This document shows, piece by piece, positions 1 through 11,156 of a stretch of 64,000 nucleotides of DNA. Within the stretch, counting starts at the first letter, position 1; every line of letters starts with the position of its first letter. The position numbers were made by a program, and so were the translations under genes. This stretch comes from Larix kaempferi (lineage: Eukaryota > Streptophyta > Pinopsida > Pinales > Pinaceae): the NCBI GenBank assembly GCA_027924585.1, contig BSBM01000606.1, forward strand, positions 12,219,501 through 12,283,500, in the 5' to 3' direction. The notes under the pieces were generated by a model. That model had not been told where the DNA came from. It was given only the letters and a program-made list of their open reading frames with translations, and ran no database searches.

Positions 1-111
1 CCCAAATCGTTAAAATTCCAAAAAAATAACCAGAAGAGGTGGAACTGTGCCTCACCAGAAAATTTTCCATCGCCGGAAGGGGGTGATTTGAGTGCCAGTT
101 ATCACACACCT

Positions 112-2000
112 GCATGGAATATTTGGTAATGAATATTTCAGTTAGTGAGTGGAAATGCTTTGACAACCGTAGATCTGCCAACATATTCCACCGTTGATTC
201 TTGGTTTGGAGTAAAACTTCTTCATCGTTTATCTTTGGTTTAGACTAATGGTTGGATGAGTTGTTGATAGTTGAATTTAATATAGGAATTTAACAAATTA
301 TTTGGTATCTTTTAGGGGTTTGGGACTCTAGTTGACTATTGGCTTCGAATAAGAAACAGTGGTTTACGCTTAACATGTAGCTTGAAGCTTTAACATATGA
401 CCTAGAGTTAGGTAATATGTTAAACATATGACCAGAGGACATCATTGTTCGAATCTTGATTGGGGGGCATGATTTAGTACTTGGGGTGCATGAATCAACT
501 TATCACTGCAAAGTCATTACTTAAATTTTACGATGGACCCACTTGTTTAATAAATCAAGACTTGAAACTTTGGGCCAAAGTGATGATTTTTGCGGATTGA
601 AAATGAATGAAGATAAAAATGAAGCGGACCTTATTGGGATAAAAATGACTCTGAAATATGGACAATAGGTAAAATTTTGTAAAAGGAGCAGAAAATTAAC
701 ATGGTCATTTTATCTGCTTGAAGTTTGACTAGAATATAAGGCTTGAGGCCTACTACCACCTGTCGTTCATCGCTTATGCCATCTATTTACTAACGATGAT
801 TTTCATTATGACCTTTATAAATGGCATCGTGACATAAATAATCTTAAAAACACACCATCGAATCTTCACCATCACCATAAACAGGTTTACTATTACAAAA
901 TTTGATGTTATGCTCATACTTTGCTTTGTTTTCTTCGATTGATTCTCCTTTGACAGTTAAGCCATCATGCTTATTGAAGAATGCAACCTGAAGTTCTTCT
1001 TGGACACTTAGAATTTCATGAATGTTTCTTATAAATTTTTCAACAACTTCTTCCTCTAAATCTTCAAAAGACACAGGGACTTCTACAAATTGTATCTCGG
1101 TATTACTTTCTTTATGACGACTTTTTGCGTTTCAAAAGAAACTTCTTGCATTTTTCGAAATTGTTGTCATACATGAATTACTTTTATTTATTGGTAGATA
1201 CTTTTCCATCTTTATTATAATAGCAATCTTGACTTTCCTCTTTTTGTTAATTGCAACAAGGTTTTAGAATATGATCAGATATATATGGGTTCCCTTTATT
1301 CAGATATTTACAAAAATATGACCCTTCATCCTCGTCATCTAGAGACACGGCGTTCTATTCCAAAATCCTTTTTTTTGTTTCTATGTGGGTGGGCTATTAT
1401 CTATGCTTTTTCTAGATTAAAGGATGATGGGACAATTGTATTGTCCAGATTGATTTTATGAAGGTCATTCAAAATTCCAAATAAACAATTATAAAAAAAG
1501 AAATATAAAAGATAACTCATAGCAGCTAATGCATGGATAATTCAAGCATTTCATGGAAGATAACATGAAGAATGTGGGTGATAACATGTAGCTATATATG
1601 TATAACTAGGAGCTAACAGTTATAAAAGGAAAAGAAATATAAAAAATCAATGGTAGTTATGGATGGATGCATGGATAACTCAAGCACTTCATGGCAGATA
1701 ATAAGAAAAATGCACGTGATAACATGTAGGGAGATAACAACTATAAAAAAATTAGAAATATAAAAAATCACTGATAGTTGGTAGTTTATACATGGATGAT
1801 TAGATTTTAATTCTATTTAAAGGAGGCTAGGAAGCAAGGAATTGATAGATAAATTACATTGGACTTGACATGATTACATGATGCATACCTTCAAATCTAT
1901 TATGCCAAGCATCGTCAATGACGAAAAGGGAGGGAGCGAACTATACTCTTGCATTGTCTTTTCCATTGTTATCATTAAGGGTAGTATATGTTATTTTTTT
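112..2000. repeat. Dispersed duplication, copy 1 (left part)
   Basis: This stretch is a diverged copy of 10403-12343: the same order of landmarks occurs in both (the ATATTTGGTAATGAATAT start, the AACATATGAC repeats, the small minus-strand reading frame, then AT-rich runs with ATAACATGTAG). Copy 1 resumes after a TRIM insertion at 2843-2950. A shorter third copy lies at 13300-14260. No transposon ends were recognised, so this may be an old segmental duplication or an unrecognised repeat family. Confidence 0.8.
844..1209 (-). pseudogene. Broken copy of small unknown reading frame
   Basis: Homologous to the 121-codon open frame at 11157-11522. The ATG at 1207-1209 is kept, but codon 26, TCA (Ser) in the other copy, is TGA here (1132-1134), so only a 76-codon remainder beginning at a GTG stays open. 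The later part is acidic and well conserved between copies (the SFEDLEEEVVEK and NIKFCNSKPVY stretches). I do not recognise a family. The MEKY start is loosely like some plant hAT/zinc-finger MYM-type proteins, but nothing else supports that. No promoter or intron signal was identified. Confidence 0.5.
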
Positions 2001-2198
2001 TGTTGGAAACTTAATCCTCGGATTATAGCTCCACATATTGTGTACATATGTAAATAAATAAAATGAATACGAATAGATGTAGGAAGACAAAGAGTCTTCA
2101 ACGGACCTTTTGGAAAATAAAAACCAAACCTCAGAAAACCTTGTATATATTGGCATGCTTGGTGAATGAAGAAGATATCTGGTAGTTATTACCTGTCA
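2001..2198 (+). repeat. TRIM 5' LTR
   Basis: 198 bp, TG...CA ends, pairs with 2645-2842 with a modest number of substitutions and no visible length change. Confidence 0.92.
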
Positions 2199-2199
2199 G

Positions 2200-2211
2200 T
2201 GGTATCAGAGC
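2200..2211 (+). other. TRIM primer-binding site (tRNA-Met)
   Basis: TGGTATCAGAGC, one base after the 5' LTR; the standard plant initiator tRNA-Met primer-binding sequence. Confidence 0.92.
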
Positions 2212-2644
2212 CTGGCTTCCATAACTCCTGCGCTCCTGCACTAGTCAGTTTGCTAATTTTAGCTCTGTGTTTTTTCATTCTGTGCTCCTCTTCCATTCTT
2301 AGGTCTGTTGTATGCATTTTCTTCCCTCTGCATTCTCACAGTCTTGGAAGTCATCCATAACCTTAATTTCCAACCACTTATTGCGTGAAGAATATTTGGT
2401 CTCTTTCTCTAGGAGGATGAGTCCTCATTCACTCACAAGTAAACCCTAATTTCCTTGTGCAAACTGCGGCTGTGTCCACGTTTTTTCTGCTAGCTTGATA
2501 TTGTTTTATGGTTCTCCATTTTCATGAACTTTCTGCTTAAAGATAAACCGTGAGCCCTCATCCTATGCGTGATTTTTGAGCCTTATTCATTTGCATAAAT
2601 CGTGAGCCTTCTGCGTAAAGATAAACTGTAGCCAAGGGGGGGAA

Positions 2645-2842
2645 TGTTGGAAGCTTAATCCTCTAGTTATAGCTCCACATATTATGTACATATGTAAATA
2701 AATAAAATGAATACGAATAGATGTAGGAAGAAAAAGAGTCTTCAACGGACCTTTTAGAAACTGAAAACCAAAGGTTAGAAAACCTTGTATATATTAACAT
2801 GCTTGGTGAATGAAGAAGATATCTGGGAGTTATTACCTGCCA
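2645..2842 (+). repeat. TRIM 3' LTR
   Basis: 198 bp copy of 2001-2198, preceded by the purine tract and followed by GTTTT of the target site. Confidence 0.92.
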
Positions 2843-2950
2843 GTTTTGTCTTCAATGGGTTTTTCCTTAACTAGATCATCATTATTGCTCAGAAAGAAGG
2901 GCTCGTTGGGGATAGTATATCATGAGGGTTGAATTCGCGTTGAATCAGAT

Positions 2951-3597
2951 GCATCTGGCGTATCAACTCTCATTGCTACTACTAATGTTCATGTTGTTGC
3001 CGATGTTGTTTTATCTCTGTTGTCGATGCTATTTTATCCAAAGCTATCGATGTTGTTTTATATACTTCCTATCGCCATGAAGAAGATCATCGTAATAACA
3101 TGAGGGACACACTACTACATGGTTGGTTGGTTTAAGACAATTTTTAAAGACAAAATTAACTTGTTGTCTTAAATATCTATTTTGAATTGCTTTTAAATCT
3201 TTTAGGATTGTTAAGACGATTTTTAAGACAAAATTAGTATCAAAATTGCTTTTTTTTAAGTTTTTGAAAGTTACTAAAAATTTTGGAGGTAAAGCGATTT
3301 GAGGTTTTGCATGAAGCTTTTTCTTAGCACAGAGGTTGTGAGTGAGATGGCCTCAGTGGTGATGATAACCATGGGTAATATTAAAACTTCAATGGATCAC
3401 TTCCATCAATGGATCGATATCAGTTTGTTCAACAACCAGTTCCATCAATAGATCAGTCTCAGTAAGTCAGTGGCCTTATCTAGCTCTGGACCTTTATCTG
3501 CAACTTAATGATCAGCTATTGGAAGCAGAGCTTCAAATGCTTATTCCCCTTATACGTTTGATGGTAATTCGATCAGCATTTGCAATTTATCCTACCA
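2951..3597. other. Non-coding, short internal repeats
   Basis: No gene seen. It holds a few short local repeats (GATGTTGTTTTAT-type at 3000-3065, TTAAGACAATTTTTAA-type at 3130-3260) and no long open frame. Confidence 0.5.
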
Positions 3598-4090
3598 AAT
3601 ATGCGTATGAACCCCAACGAGGGGGCGCTGTCGGGCTTCTGGACTGAGATTGGATTCACTGGGACAAGCAGGGTTGCTTGCGTTGGAAATGGATTTGGTT
3701 CTAGTGTGGATCCAACTATACCGGAGTTGTGTGATTGCTTGTGTAATGATGGGATCATATATTTATTTCCTATCCATCCATGCAGTTGAGTTGTCTTTCT
3801 AGAGATATGATACCATGAATGATTCATGGAGCAGGATTAAGCCTCCCCCTATTCCATCTCCTTTAAGGATGGAAAATGTGTTGAAATTCTCTTGTGTTAC
3901 AATGCGTACATGTGTTTATAGTTTTCAATTTGGAGGTTACATCTATGATTTTCTCAGGAGAAGCCAGAGGTGTGCTAGAGGCTTGAAAGAAGGGTTGGTG
4001 TTGATTTATGATACCAAGTTGCATGAATGGGCTAGATGATATTTTCCTCCTGTTAAGAATGGTTCCATGTGTGTTGCGGTGGAATGTTAG
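3598..4090 (+). pseudogene. Kelch-repeat (F-box/kelch-like) protein relic
   Basis: Translations in two frames recall plant kelch-repeat proteins. A first part (about 3598-3787) reads through SRVACVGNGFG to CNDGIIYLF. A second frame (about 3803-4090) gives the kelch-like units RYDTMNDSWSRIKP, VYSFQFGGYIYDF and LVLIYDTKLHEW, followed in the same frame, after a TGA at 4036-4038, by FPPVKNGSMCVAVEC and a TAG. The glycine pair, the tyrosine and the spaced tryptophan are the hallmarks of kelch blades. At least one frame change and two stops show that it is dead. No F-box part is visible, so the exact family is uncertain. It is the only host-gene-like relic outside the retrotransposons. Confidence 0.5.
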
Positions 4091-4367
4091 TTCATTCTAT
4101 AAATCAGAGTTCATCTTAACTATGGCATCCATCTTAACTATGGATACTAGATGTGAGAAACCTGCAACAATTAAATGATAAAAATGCATGATATAGTAGA
4201 TCAAAGAAGAGAATTATTGATCATGGTCCACTTCGAGGGGGCAACCACCTTTGAGCAAGATCAATACAATTAACTCGTGGATGCCTTCATTGGCCTCAAC
4301 ACATACTTATATACTAATTCTATGCATCCAATACTATGGATCAGTACCATGGAACATATAATACTAT

Positions 4368-4952
4368 TGATTTGCATCGCAGTTGGCAAGTCATCGACGT
4401 TGATACAACTTTGACAAGTTTCAACTTCGACATGAGTTCAACTCGACATGTTATCTCCGACAGGTTCTGAATTCGACACAACTCCGACGAGTCTCAACTT
4501 CAACACACCTCGACACATTCACACCTTCGACATGTTCAACAACCTCACAGTTTGTGACGTAGACATGCATCGTCGACATGCAACCAATGACTATCGAACT
4601 TCGATAGACTGTCTCTCTGTCTTCCAATTGACTGTAACGATTAAACTGTTGAACTGTTCTAACTTCTTCCTTGTAACTGAACGTAACGGGCAGGCATCCA
4701 AGCAACTCAGAAATCTATACAAGCATGTATAATTTTGTAACATACAGGAATCAATAGATCAATCTACCTGTTTAGATCTAATAGAAGAACAGTTCGCATT
4801 CCTGCATATTGTATGTGCATATTGTGTTTATCTGTGTAGTGTAATCCTGCTTTGCTCATTCTGCTTATTCTTAATTGCTTCCACCATAACAGAGACGACT
4901 CATTCAGTCGACCCGTTGTCCCCCTCGTGCTTCCTGGACACAACCCAAATCA
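4368..4952. mobile_element. Solo LTR, 585 bp
   Basis: The segment starts TGATTTG and ends CAAATCA (matching inverted ends) and is flanked by a perfect 5-bp direct repeat ACTAT (4363-4367 and 4953-4957). This is the signature of an LTR left after recombination between the two ends of an LTR retrotransposon. It is rich in TCGACA-like words and has no coding capacity. Its superfamily is unknown, and no second copy was seen in the window. Minus-strand and plus-strand open frames inside it look accidental. Confidence 0.75.
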
Positions 4953-4957
4953 ACTAT

Positions 4958-6821
4958 GGAATAATACAAACTATGGATCAATACCATGGAACATATAATA
5001 CTACGGGATGACTTACAAATCATATGCATCCAACAATAATATACTAACAAAGTAAAGAGAAGGGTTGACATGGGTTCCTAACACTAAGCGCTAGACTTTT
5101 TTTTAAGAAGAAAATTCTATGCCACTAAATGGAATGCAACTACGATCTCTTTTAATTTTAAATTACAATGTAATCTTTCCTAAGATGCCAAGACTAATGC
5201 AACTCCAAATAGAAATGCAAGTGCTCAATTCAAATGCAAAATGCAAATATTTTTGTATTTTTAAAATATATGAATGAAAATGCAATCCTGAACCACGAAC
5301 TTCTCAGATTATGAAACAAATATAATAAGACAAACCAAGCAAGACACCAAGAAGTATGACTCAAGCATGCCAATAATCCATAAATGAGAAAAATGATAAA
5401 GACTAAATTAAACAAAACAAATAAAAAGAGAGCTTCAAGTCATTATAAAGGAAACAAACAGACCACACAGAAGCCCAAGAAGCCTCAGCAACACTCGGAA
5501 TTCACCCATTAATCATCAAACTCAAGATATAATCTCAAAAGTGATGTGTATGTGGCTGTTTGGAAAACAACATATGTACATGAGCATAACAAAGGCAGAG
5601 CACGTACACACGCAGGAGGGACTCAGCCAGCCTACGTGGGTGGAGAAAAATATTCAAAAAATTAAGAATAAAGCCAAATTCCTCAAGATAAAAGCAGTGC
5701 ACAAATTACCAAGCTACCAGTGACACATAAACTCTAAAAAATAGAGAGCAATAAGAGGAAAAATCACCCAAAATGAAACCCAAACGGAGGTTCCCCAGTA
5801 TGGTCGCCAATTTTTTTACGGAGACAAAATTCCTACGGCTTGGGGTGGAGCACAACAAATAGATTAACAGACAGATTGACCCAAGAAACCAACTCAATCC
5901 TCAAACATGCTAGATAAATATAAAATGCCAACAAGAAAAGAGAAACATCTTACCTCAACCGGATGTTCGAAGCAGACCACTATTGAGATCGAAATCCAAT
6001 ACTGCTCACCTACAACTTGTCCTGAACCACAAATATATATGAGCATATTGGATATAGATATAAAATGTTAGCAAAAAAACTAGCATAATCCATTAACATA
6101 TTTAAGAAATATACCCAAGGAAAATAACATTAACATTTGAAAAATATATTGGACAAGAAAATGGTGTTTCTATTAATGAAATGCACATAAGTACATAGTG
6201 ACAACCTTCTGTAGGCATCTCGTCGGAACTGAGAACTAAGTTCCTCCACCTAGGCCTCCACCACTTCAACCCTCCATGCAAAGGGAAGTTCACAACTTCA
6301 AGGAGTAATTGGGTTCCTCCTTCACAAGATATGGAAGAGATTGGGAGATGAACATCAAAGCATCCATATAACAAGGATACAGGGATGTAGACTCAAAGAA
6401 ATGGAAACGGGGTAAAATTTCTCCATATTTTCCTACTCTCTAGTTTCTCCTCCTCTCACACTCACAATGGCTCAATATATGAGCCTCAAAGGAGGTGGAG
6501 GGTTGAAACGAAGCGTTTCCATCATATGGAATGCCGAGTATCAATCTAGTCATTACTTGGGATGGAAAAATCCATTTTTTTTTTGAGCATGAAACCTGAT
6601 GTATGTGGGCTGTAGTGGAGCAGGCTGCGTATACCCATGTTGTAATGGAGTTAGGGTGCGTACATTAACAAAAATGTGTTTTTTAAGGGTTTCTCTGAGA
6701 AAGAGGGATGATATGAGTCTATAGAGGGACATGGAATGGCCATCAAGGCATGTTGCATAAGTTGTGGCAAATAATGTTATAACACCTAGTAGTCTTGTAG
6801 GTATTCCAACAATTTCCATAC
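4958..6821. other. Non-coding intergenic DNA
   Basis: No gene recognised. A sequence resembling a gypsy primer-binding region on the minus strand (TTGGCGACCATACTGGGG, about 5797-5814) suggests an eroded element nearby, but I could not find paired LTRs. A 90-codon minus frame at 6102-6374 has no recognisable domain. Confidence 0.45.
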
Positions 6822-6826
6822 AAAAT

Positions 6827-8217
6827 TGTAATCTCCCCCATTTTGACCCTTGTAATATTTTGGGTGACAATGTAAATAATGTATGCATATTATGTATGAT
6901 TCCTAGCGTGGAGCTCAAGGCCAAGGCCCCGCTAGTGAACGCTCGATCTATAAGAGGCAAGTATTTGATATTATGCTACCCATGTGCTAGTGAACTATGG
7001 GAATTGTAAATATGCATTTTAATATAAAATCCCACAACTAGCTATGCAATGCAACAAGAGATGGGGGCATGATGTTACAAAGAAATTGGGAGGGAAATAT
7101 TCAAACCCTTGAGCCTGAAGTCAAGCCAAGTGTCAATGAGAGAACCCATCAACCCTCAACTACCCATGTTGACTTTTGTACCCAATCATTGATTTCTCCC
7201 AAGAGTTGGGTGAAGTAGTTAATGCCTTGGGGATTGGGGAGGTATGGCTATCCAAATTCGAGTATGCGCAAGCCACCCTCATGGAAAATCGTGTTTTTTC
7301 TTCTTGGGCAAGAAAACAGCCATGATTTGCTCCCTAAGCCATTACCCATGAAGGAGTTTTGCCTCTCTCACGTTTTTGGAACTGCCAAGATGTTTTCCAG
7401 CCACGTTTTTTTGGTTTCTCTGGGTCTTCTAGGTGGGAAGAGGGCATTTTTGTGTTGCAGACCTGTTGGGAGCTTCCTAGGCATTTTTCGCCACTGATTT
7501 CCAGTGTTTTCCTCCCTTTTGGCATTGCTGGGAACTCGTTTTTGTATTGCGTGCCTGTTGGAAAGGAGAGAGCATGATTTGGGGGTTTGTAGAGACCATT
7601 GCAGCTCTTTGAATGCCCATGGACGTTTTTTGTAAAACGACTTTGCATTCCCTGGCTTGATTCACCATCTTTCACTTTGTTTTGGCTGCCCACGTTTTTC
7701 CTCATACCCAACACTTGGGATTTTGCTGTTATGTGTATCCATGCTTAGTTTTGAGTTGTTGTGTGTTAAGAGATGTTGGGATTGAGATGGGTATCCATTG
7801 ATTTGGGCTGTGATGAGTTTGAGAGTCCCCTTTTCCTTGTAGATACCATGCCCAGCACAGGGGTGGTCTTTGAGTGTTGAAATAATACAGGTTGGGCAGA
7901 GACCTACGGTTGGGAGGAACGTTGCAGTGACATAGCTAGTTGTTTGGGACAATTGCACAATGAAGATAAGTGTTCTCTGTCTCTGTATTTTATTTCTGCA
8001 ATGTTTAATTTGATGATTATATTGATATGTTGTATGCATATAAAATGTTTGTGGATGATTTGTTTATATCCGATGTGCATATTCAATTGAGTTGCATCTG
8101 CACACAATGGTTTTTAATTGTGTGAACCTAATGAATGGGATGAGTTTTAATGAAAAACCCCATAGATTGGCATCATGTTCCCTCCCTTGCCTTGGATGGA
8201 TGGGTGGGGACGTTACA
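6827..8217 (+). mobile_element. Solo LTR, 1391 bp, related to element E
   Basis: Starts TGTAATCTCCCCC, ends GGGGACGTTACA, and is flanked by a perfect 5-bp target duplication AAAAT (6822-6826, 8218-8222). Its start and a GAGCTCAAGGCCAAGG-type word near base 85 resemble the LTR of element E read on the minus strand from 32105. Its end resembles the other end of that LTR (15814). It is therefore a solo LTR of a related chromodomain gypsy family. Several overlapping open frames at 7222-7714 lie inside the LTR and look accidental. Confidence 0.85.
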
Positions 8218-8330
8218 AAAATGAAAAAGCATCATTTCCTTTCAGAGACAAAAACTTCAGACTCTTCCTCCAATGTTCTTATTTGATTTCCACTGTGGTA
8301 AGTTCTCTACGTTACATGTACAGTTGATGT

Positions 8331-8560
8331 GGTGTCTCCGTATTTTACCATGTGGCACCCTGTCATCAGCTACAATAACCAAGCTGTGGTTGAAATGACA
8401 CTCAAATATAGGCATTGTGGTGTTGTAATGGAACTCAACTAGCATCTTTATTGACAGAAAAGCAACGGCTAGGCACCTCACGAGAGTGGTTTTGAGAAAC
8501 CACTGCGATGAGCCAAAATGAGTGATCATCACCAGATGTGGGATCTTGCGAAAGGTTTAA
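8331..8560. repeat. Local duplication, unit 1
   Basis: About 230 bp, similar to 9003-9232. Both run from a TATTTTACCATGTGGCACCCT start through GGTTTTGAGAAACCA to a GTGGGATCTTGCGAA end. No gene was recognised. The two units flank the SMART element. Confidence 0.75.
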
Positions 8561-8717
8561 TCGATTACTCATGGACCATTATATTAGGTCAAGTTCTTGG
8601 ACACTTAATATTGGACTAGAGACTCAACGTTGATTTGATTTGATTGTTTGGAAAACTGGCTTAAAGTACATTGATGTCAACTTGTTGGGCCTTGTGTCAT
8701 AAAATTGTTGATGTGGC

Positions 8718-8781
8718 TGTTAAGATCCTAGTGGGCGGCCTTCACTAACACCTCAAGGTTTTGGTGTAACGGTTCGTATCA
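8718..8781 (+). repeat. SMART 5' LTR
   Basis: 64 bp with TG...CA ends. Confidence 0.92.
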
Positions 8782-8933
8782 TTTGGTATCAGAGCCTCCA
8801 CCAAGGTTCAAGTCACAGAGCGGGTGGAAACGTCGACATTGCAGTGTTCGCCCGGGGCTCGTACGACGCAAAGGGGACACCACCGTACGGGCGCACATCC
8901 AGCCCAGAGTCTGGACTGCGGAGCGTGGTGGGA

Positions 8934-8997
8934 TGTTAAGATCCTAGTGGGCGTCCTTCACTAACACCTCGAAGTTTTGGTGTAACGGTTCGTATCA
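8934..8997 (+). repeat. SMART 3' LTR
   Basis: 64 bp copy of 8718-8781, followed by the target repeat GTGGC. Confidence 0.92.
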
Positions 8998-9002
8998 GTG
9001 GC

Positions 9003-9232
9003 ACCTTCTTATTTTACCATGTGGCACCCTTTCATCAACTACGATTTCCGAGCTATGGTTGAAATACTACTCAACTAAAGGTTTCATGGCATTGGAATGG
9101 CACTCAACTGGTATCTTTATCTATAGAAAAGTAGCGATTATGGGACTTCAGAAGAGTGATTTTGAGAAACCATTGCGAAGAGCCGGAATGATAAATCATC
9201 AGCAAATGTGGGATCTTGCGAACGGTTTAATA
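9003..9232. repeat. Local duplication, unit 2
   Basis: Diverged copy of 8331-8560, directly right of the SMART element; no coding content recognised. Confidence 0.75.
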
Positions 9233-10124
9233 TATTATAGGCAAAACATCGGATCAGGTCAAGTTTGTGAAGTTGAAGTGAAAATTGCATAGAGAATCTA
9301 GGTAGTAACAATGAATTTGACAAACTTGCAAATTTGAGAGAAGAATAGAGAAACAAATGAAAGAATTGTATTAACCAAATGAGAGAATGGTAATAATACA
9401 AATGATAGACTTTACATGGCTGAACTAATGTACCTTAATAGAGATTTTATAGAGATATTAAGACACAATAACATAAATCGGGAAGTGAACTGCCACCTAG
9501 TCCTAGTTAATTGGTCATGTCGTTGACAGTTAATTGGCTCACACACAAGTGGAGTTGAGAGAGGCTCATGCATGCTCATGTATGCAACAAGTGTATCACA
9601 TCCCTAGCTTCATGAGCATAAAAGATGCTTTTCTAGTGATAATTCCAATGTTGCATGCAATATGATTGATGATATTAAGGTTCCCATTCAAGTCTAACTA
9701 AAAGCGTAACTCATTGATGAATAACTAAAAGTGTGACTCATTGATGAATGAAGAGGAAGTGGCAAATTTTTATAGTGGATAATATTCTCATCTAGGGATA
9801 TGGCACATTAAAGAGATGGCCTCTTAAAATAGACTAATAAACATAGAAAAAGAAATATTAAGTGGATATGTAATATCTGCAATAAAGTTCATGGAGACTT
9901 GATGTTGGACTCGAGAGTGCTCTAAGTGATAACCACATAATTATTTAAAATGAATTGGGAAAATAAACATAAAGACATCAAATTGGAACAGGAAAACTAA
10001 TCAAAAGAAGCTTAGAACTTGCCCTTCAAGCGCCAAAAGAGTTGAGGTATGGCTCTACATAAACTAGTATTGAATTTAATGTGGAAATGATCACCATCTT
10101 GATCAATTTTCCTCCGTTAAATCT
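9233..10124. other. Non-coding intergenic DNA
   Basis: AT-rich; nothing recognised on either strand. Confidence 0.5.
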
Positions 10125-11156
10125 CAATGGATCTTCGTGTAAAATTCTACAGAATTAATATTACTATTTGTAATCTGCCTCGGACATTCAACGTCCACGT
10201 ATAAGCTGTTTATTGTTACTTATCATCGGACTCAACGTCTATTTGTCCTCAATACATTAGACTGTTGTCGTTAGAATATCACCCGAGCTGATGTTGACAA
10301 CCGGTTTCAGCTCTCTCAACAAATGGTTCTAACAAACCACCATCCCGAGCCGTAATTATCAAGAAAGTGACACGTCACATGAGTCATTTATCAATTCTGG
10401 CGCATGGGATATTTGGTAATGAATATGTTACTTAGCGAGCCGAAATGGTTTGGCAACCGTAGATCTGCCAACATATTCCACCGTTGATTCTTGGCTTGGA
10501 GTAAAACTTCTTCATCGTTTATTTTTGGTTTAGAACTTTAGACTAATTGTTGGATGAGTTCTTGATAGTTGAATTTAATATAGGAATTTAACAAATGATT
10601 CGGTATGTTTTAGGGGTTTGGGACTCTAGTTCACTCTTGGCTTCGAATAAGAAACAGTGGTTTACGCTTAACATGTAGCTTGAAGCTTTAACATATGACT
10701 TTGAGTCATAACATATGACCTAGAGTTAGGTAATATGTTAAACATATGACCAAAGGACATAATTATTTGAATCTTGATTCGGGCGCATGATTTAGTACTT
10801 GGGGTGCATGAATCAACTTATCACTGCATTGTCATTACTTAAAACTTTTACAATGGACCCACTTGTTTAATAAATCAAGAATTGAAACTTTGGTCCAAAG
10901 TAATGATTTTTGCGAAGATTGAGAATGAATGAAGATAAAAAAGAAGCGGACCTTATTGGGATAAAAATGACTCTGAAATATGGACAATAGGTAAAATTTT
11001 GTAAAAGTAACAGAAAATTAACATGGTCATTTTATGTGCTGGAAGATTATAAGCCATGAGGCCCACTGCCACCTGTCGTTCATCGCTTATGCCATCTGTT
11101 TACTAACGATGATTTTCATTATGACCTTTATAAATGCCATCTTGGCATAAATAATC

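Larger units (their letters stand above)
2001..2842 (+). mobile_element. TRIM (terminal-repeat retrotransposon in miniature)
   Basis: A complete 842-bp non-coding LTR element. The two LTRs are each 198 bp (2001-2198 and 2645-2842), begin TGTTGGAA and end in CA. A primer-binding site TGGTATCAGAGC (2200-2211), matching the 3' end of initiator tRNA-Met, follows the left LTR after one base. A purine tract with seven G (about 2634-2644) precedes the right LTR. The flanks are TTTTT/GTTTT, an imperfect 5-bp target duplication. The paralogous copy has an uninterrupted site at 12341-12349, which gives an independent proof of the boundaries. No 5S rRNA-like sequence is in the LTR, so it is not Cassandra. 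It must be mobilised in trans. Confidence 0.93.
8718..8997 (+). mobile_element. SMART-sized LTR retrotransposon, 280 bp
   Basis: A complete, extremely small LTR element. Two 64-bp LTRs (8718-8781 and 8934-8997), beginning TGTTAAGATCC and ending GTATCA, differ at only a few positions. TGGTATCAGAGC (8784-8795) is two bases past the left LTR, a purine-rich tract GAGCGTGGTGGGA (8921-8933) abuts the right LTR, and the 5-bp target duplication GTGGC is perfect (8713-8717, 8998-9002). The internal region is 152 bp and non-coding. Size and layout fit the SMART class of small LTR retrotransposons described in grasses. Whether this one is the same family needs a sequence search. Confidence 0.93.

Noticed and set aside
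2001-2842. Cassandra-type TRIM
   Set aside because: No 5S rRNA-like promoter sequence could be seen in the LTRs.
4448-4732. 94-codon plus frame and its minus-strand partner
   Set aside because: Inside the 585-bp solo LTR; no domain and strong word repetition.
7222-7714. Overlapping open frames on both strands
   Set aside because: They lie entirely within the solo LTR 6827-8217 and have no recognisable protein content.
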